The notes under the pieces are model-generated. The model was not told the origin of the DNA. It saw only the letters and a program-made list of their open reading frames with translations, and searched no databases. A DNA stretch of 20,848 bases from a virus. The translations under genes and the position numbers were made by a program. Shown piece after piece: positions 20,159-20,848 of the stretch (position 1 is its first letter; every line of letters begins with the position of its first letter). The stretch is taken from positions 1 to 20,848 of the IMG/VR virus record IMGVR_UViG_3300048823_000079. The stretch is one strand, 5' to 3'.

Positions 20159-20451
20159 CCGAAAAAGAAAACATCATCAACTGCAAGATTGCAGCCGGCA
20201 AGGACCACCCGGACGTGTGGCGACGTATAAACAAGCTCGTGACGATGGAGCGCGCCGATTACGCCAAAGTCTATGCGATGCGCTGCCGCACGTGTAAGAC
20301 GATCTGGGACGACTGCGAGCTGGTCGACCCACTCTTTGTGGCGTGCTCTAACTGCTACTCCGACAACGTGGAGATCGTCAAGCTGAAGATGATCGTGGTG
20401 TATCCAGAGACGATCGTGGTGTATCTAGATGCTCAGGAGGAAACAAAATGA
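20155..20451 (+). CDS. Zinc-ribbon-like hypothetical protein
   Basis: A 98-residue protein with paired cysteines at 44/47 (CRTC) and 64/67 (CSNC), plus Cys54, a spacing typical of zinc ribbons. The first 40 residues are helical (NCKIAAGKDHPDVWRRINKLVTMERADYAKVY). The C-terminal strands contain a repeated IVVY unit matching a 21-base duplication in the DNA. The ATG at 20155 overlaps the previous stop (ATGA), with GAGGA upstream. Nucleic-acid binding is likely for the fold, but not shown. Confidence 0.72.
   Translation: MTEKENIINCKIAAGKDHPDVWRRINKLVTMERADYAKVYAMRCRTCKTIWDDCELVDPLFVACSNCYSDNVEIVKLKMIVVYPETIVVYLDAQEETK
20391..20429 (+). repeat. Short tandem duplication inside a gene
   Basis: An 18-base unit (GATCGTGGTGTATC-C/T-AGA) occurs at 20391-20408 and 20412-20429, offset by 21 bases (seven codons) and differing by one base. 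It gives IVVYPET/IVVYLDA in the protein. High identity suggests a recent in-frame duplication. Confidence 0.85.
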
Positions 20452-20729
20452 GCCAAACACCGATGCTCAACAGCTGGGACGAGAGGATGCTTAAATCGAT
20501 GGGCATCTCGCCCGCCGATGCGCACAACGAGTGCATGGTCCGCTGGATCGAGGAGCGCTCGAAGCGGTGCATCGCCGAGGAGTCGTGCATCAAGAACGCG
20601 CAGGCTTACGAGAAGATCCGCGAAGGGCTGGAGACCGAAGCGTGGAAGTGGGAGCGCCGCTGCTGGCGCCTCGCGTTCATTCTCGCGATTGTGTGTAGCT
20701 GGCTGCTGGTCATGGTGTTTCGGAGATGA
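20448..20729 (+). CDS. C-terminally membrane-anchored small protein
   Basis: A 93-residue protein. Residues 1-73 are polar and helical with many Glu/Lys/Trp (DERMLKSMGISPADAHNECM, VRWIEERSKR, EGLETEAWKWERRCW); residues ~74-91 form one hydrophobic segment (RLAFILAIVCSWLLVMVF) with a basic end. It is thus a tail-anchored protein with its body in the cytoplasm. AGGAGG lies 7 bases before the ATG, which overlaps the previous stop (ATGA). No family recognised. Confidence 0.72.
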   Translation: MSQTPMLNSWDERMLKSMGISPADAHNECMVRWIEERSKRCIAEESCIKNAQAYEKIREGLETEAWKWERRCWRLAFILAIVCSWLLVMVFRR

Positions 20730-20731
20730 AA

Positions 20732-20848
20732 ATGACAACAGAAGAGATTTACGCAATTGCACCAAACAAGGATGGATGGCGTGTTTTACCTTCCGGCAAC
20801 GGGGTGAAGCTCGGCAACGAGGTGACGCTCGGCGACTGGGTGAAGCTC
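20732..20848 (+). CDS. Start of a protein with GVKLG/VTLG repeats (partial)
   Basis: An open frame of 39 codons runs off the right edge. The first ~20 residues are mixed (MTTEEIYAIAPNKDGWRVLP); the rest is a run of five- to six-residue units GNGVKLG-NEVTLG-DWVKL, resembling hexapeptide left-handed beta-helix repeats. CGGAG lies 6 bases before the ATG at 20732; another in-frame ATG at 20726 is too close to it. Because the protein is cut, its length and role (acyltransferase-like, fibre-like or other) cannot be told. Confidence 0.65.
   Translation, partial: MTTEEIYAIAPNKDGWRVLPSGNGVKLGNEVTLGDWVKL

Overview
The window reads as part of the genome of a long-tailed (siphovirus-type) tailed phage or prophage. 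It is GC-rich, nearly gap-free, and almost every gene lies on the + strand with ATGA/GTGA/TGATG overlaps and Shine-Dalgarno sites. The best host clue is the only convincing minus-strand gene (12160..12777): a secreted cohesin-like plus dockerin protein of a style I associate with soil Acidobacteriota (Solibacter/Bryobacter-like). The host assignment is inference. No integrase, repressor, terminase or portal lies inside the window, so free phage versus prophage cannot be decided.

Layout. (1) 1-1523: end of an upstream gene and an HK97-type major capsid protein, closed by an intrinsic terminator. (2) 1631-4129: head-tail connector and neck genes (adaptor, membrane-anchored coiled-coil protein, stopper-like protein, RlpA-like double-psi barrel protein, tail terminator-like protein) and the tail tube. 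(3) 4142-12151: tail assembly chaperones expressed through a -1 frameshift at an A-AAA-AAA slip site, a 1319-residue tape measure protein, a large hub/tail-tip protein and a fibre protein. (4) 12160-12777: the minus-strand cohesin/dockerin gene, a moron-like insert. (5) 12840-14695: a beta-rich protein with two possible starts, a papain-like cysteine peptidase-fold protein and a lipoprotein, closed by a second strong terminator. This may be a lysis or host-interaction block, but no classical holin or lysozyme is recognisable. (6) 14770-16730: a regulatory gap and a run of very small genes separated by near-identical leader repeats that end at the next ribosome binding site. (7) 16723-18215: an ERF-family annealing protein and a YqaJ/lambda-type exonuclease, a two-component recombination pair. 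(8) 18212-20848: densely overlapping small genes, several with paired cysteines or single membrane segments, and the start of a protein with GVKLG/VTLG-type repeats cut by the window end.

The most unusual structure is the leader family at 14866-16406. Two copies are 61/62 identical, and a third changes one stem base pair in a compensatory way. Next come the cohesin/dockerin gene inside a phage late region, the in-frame double start at 12840/13008, and the peptidase-lipoprotein pair. All functional calls come from reading the sequence; no database search was run.
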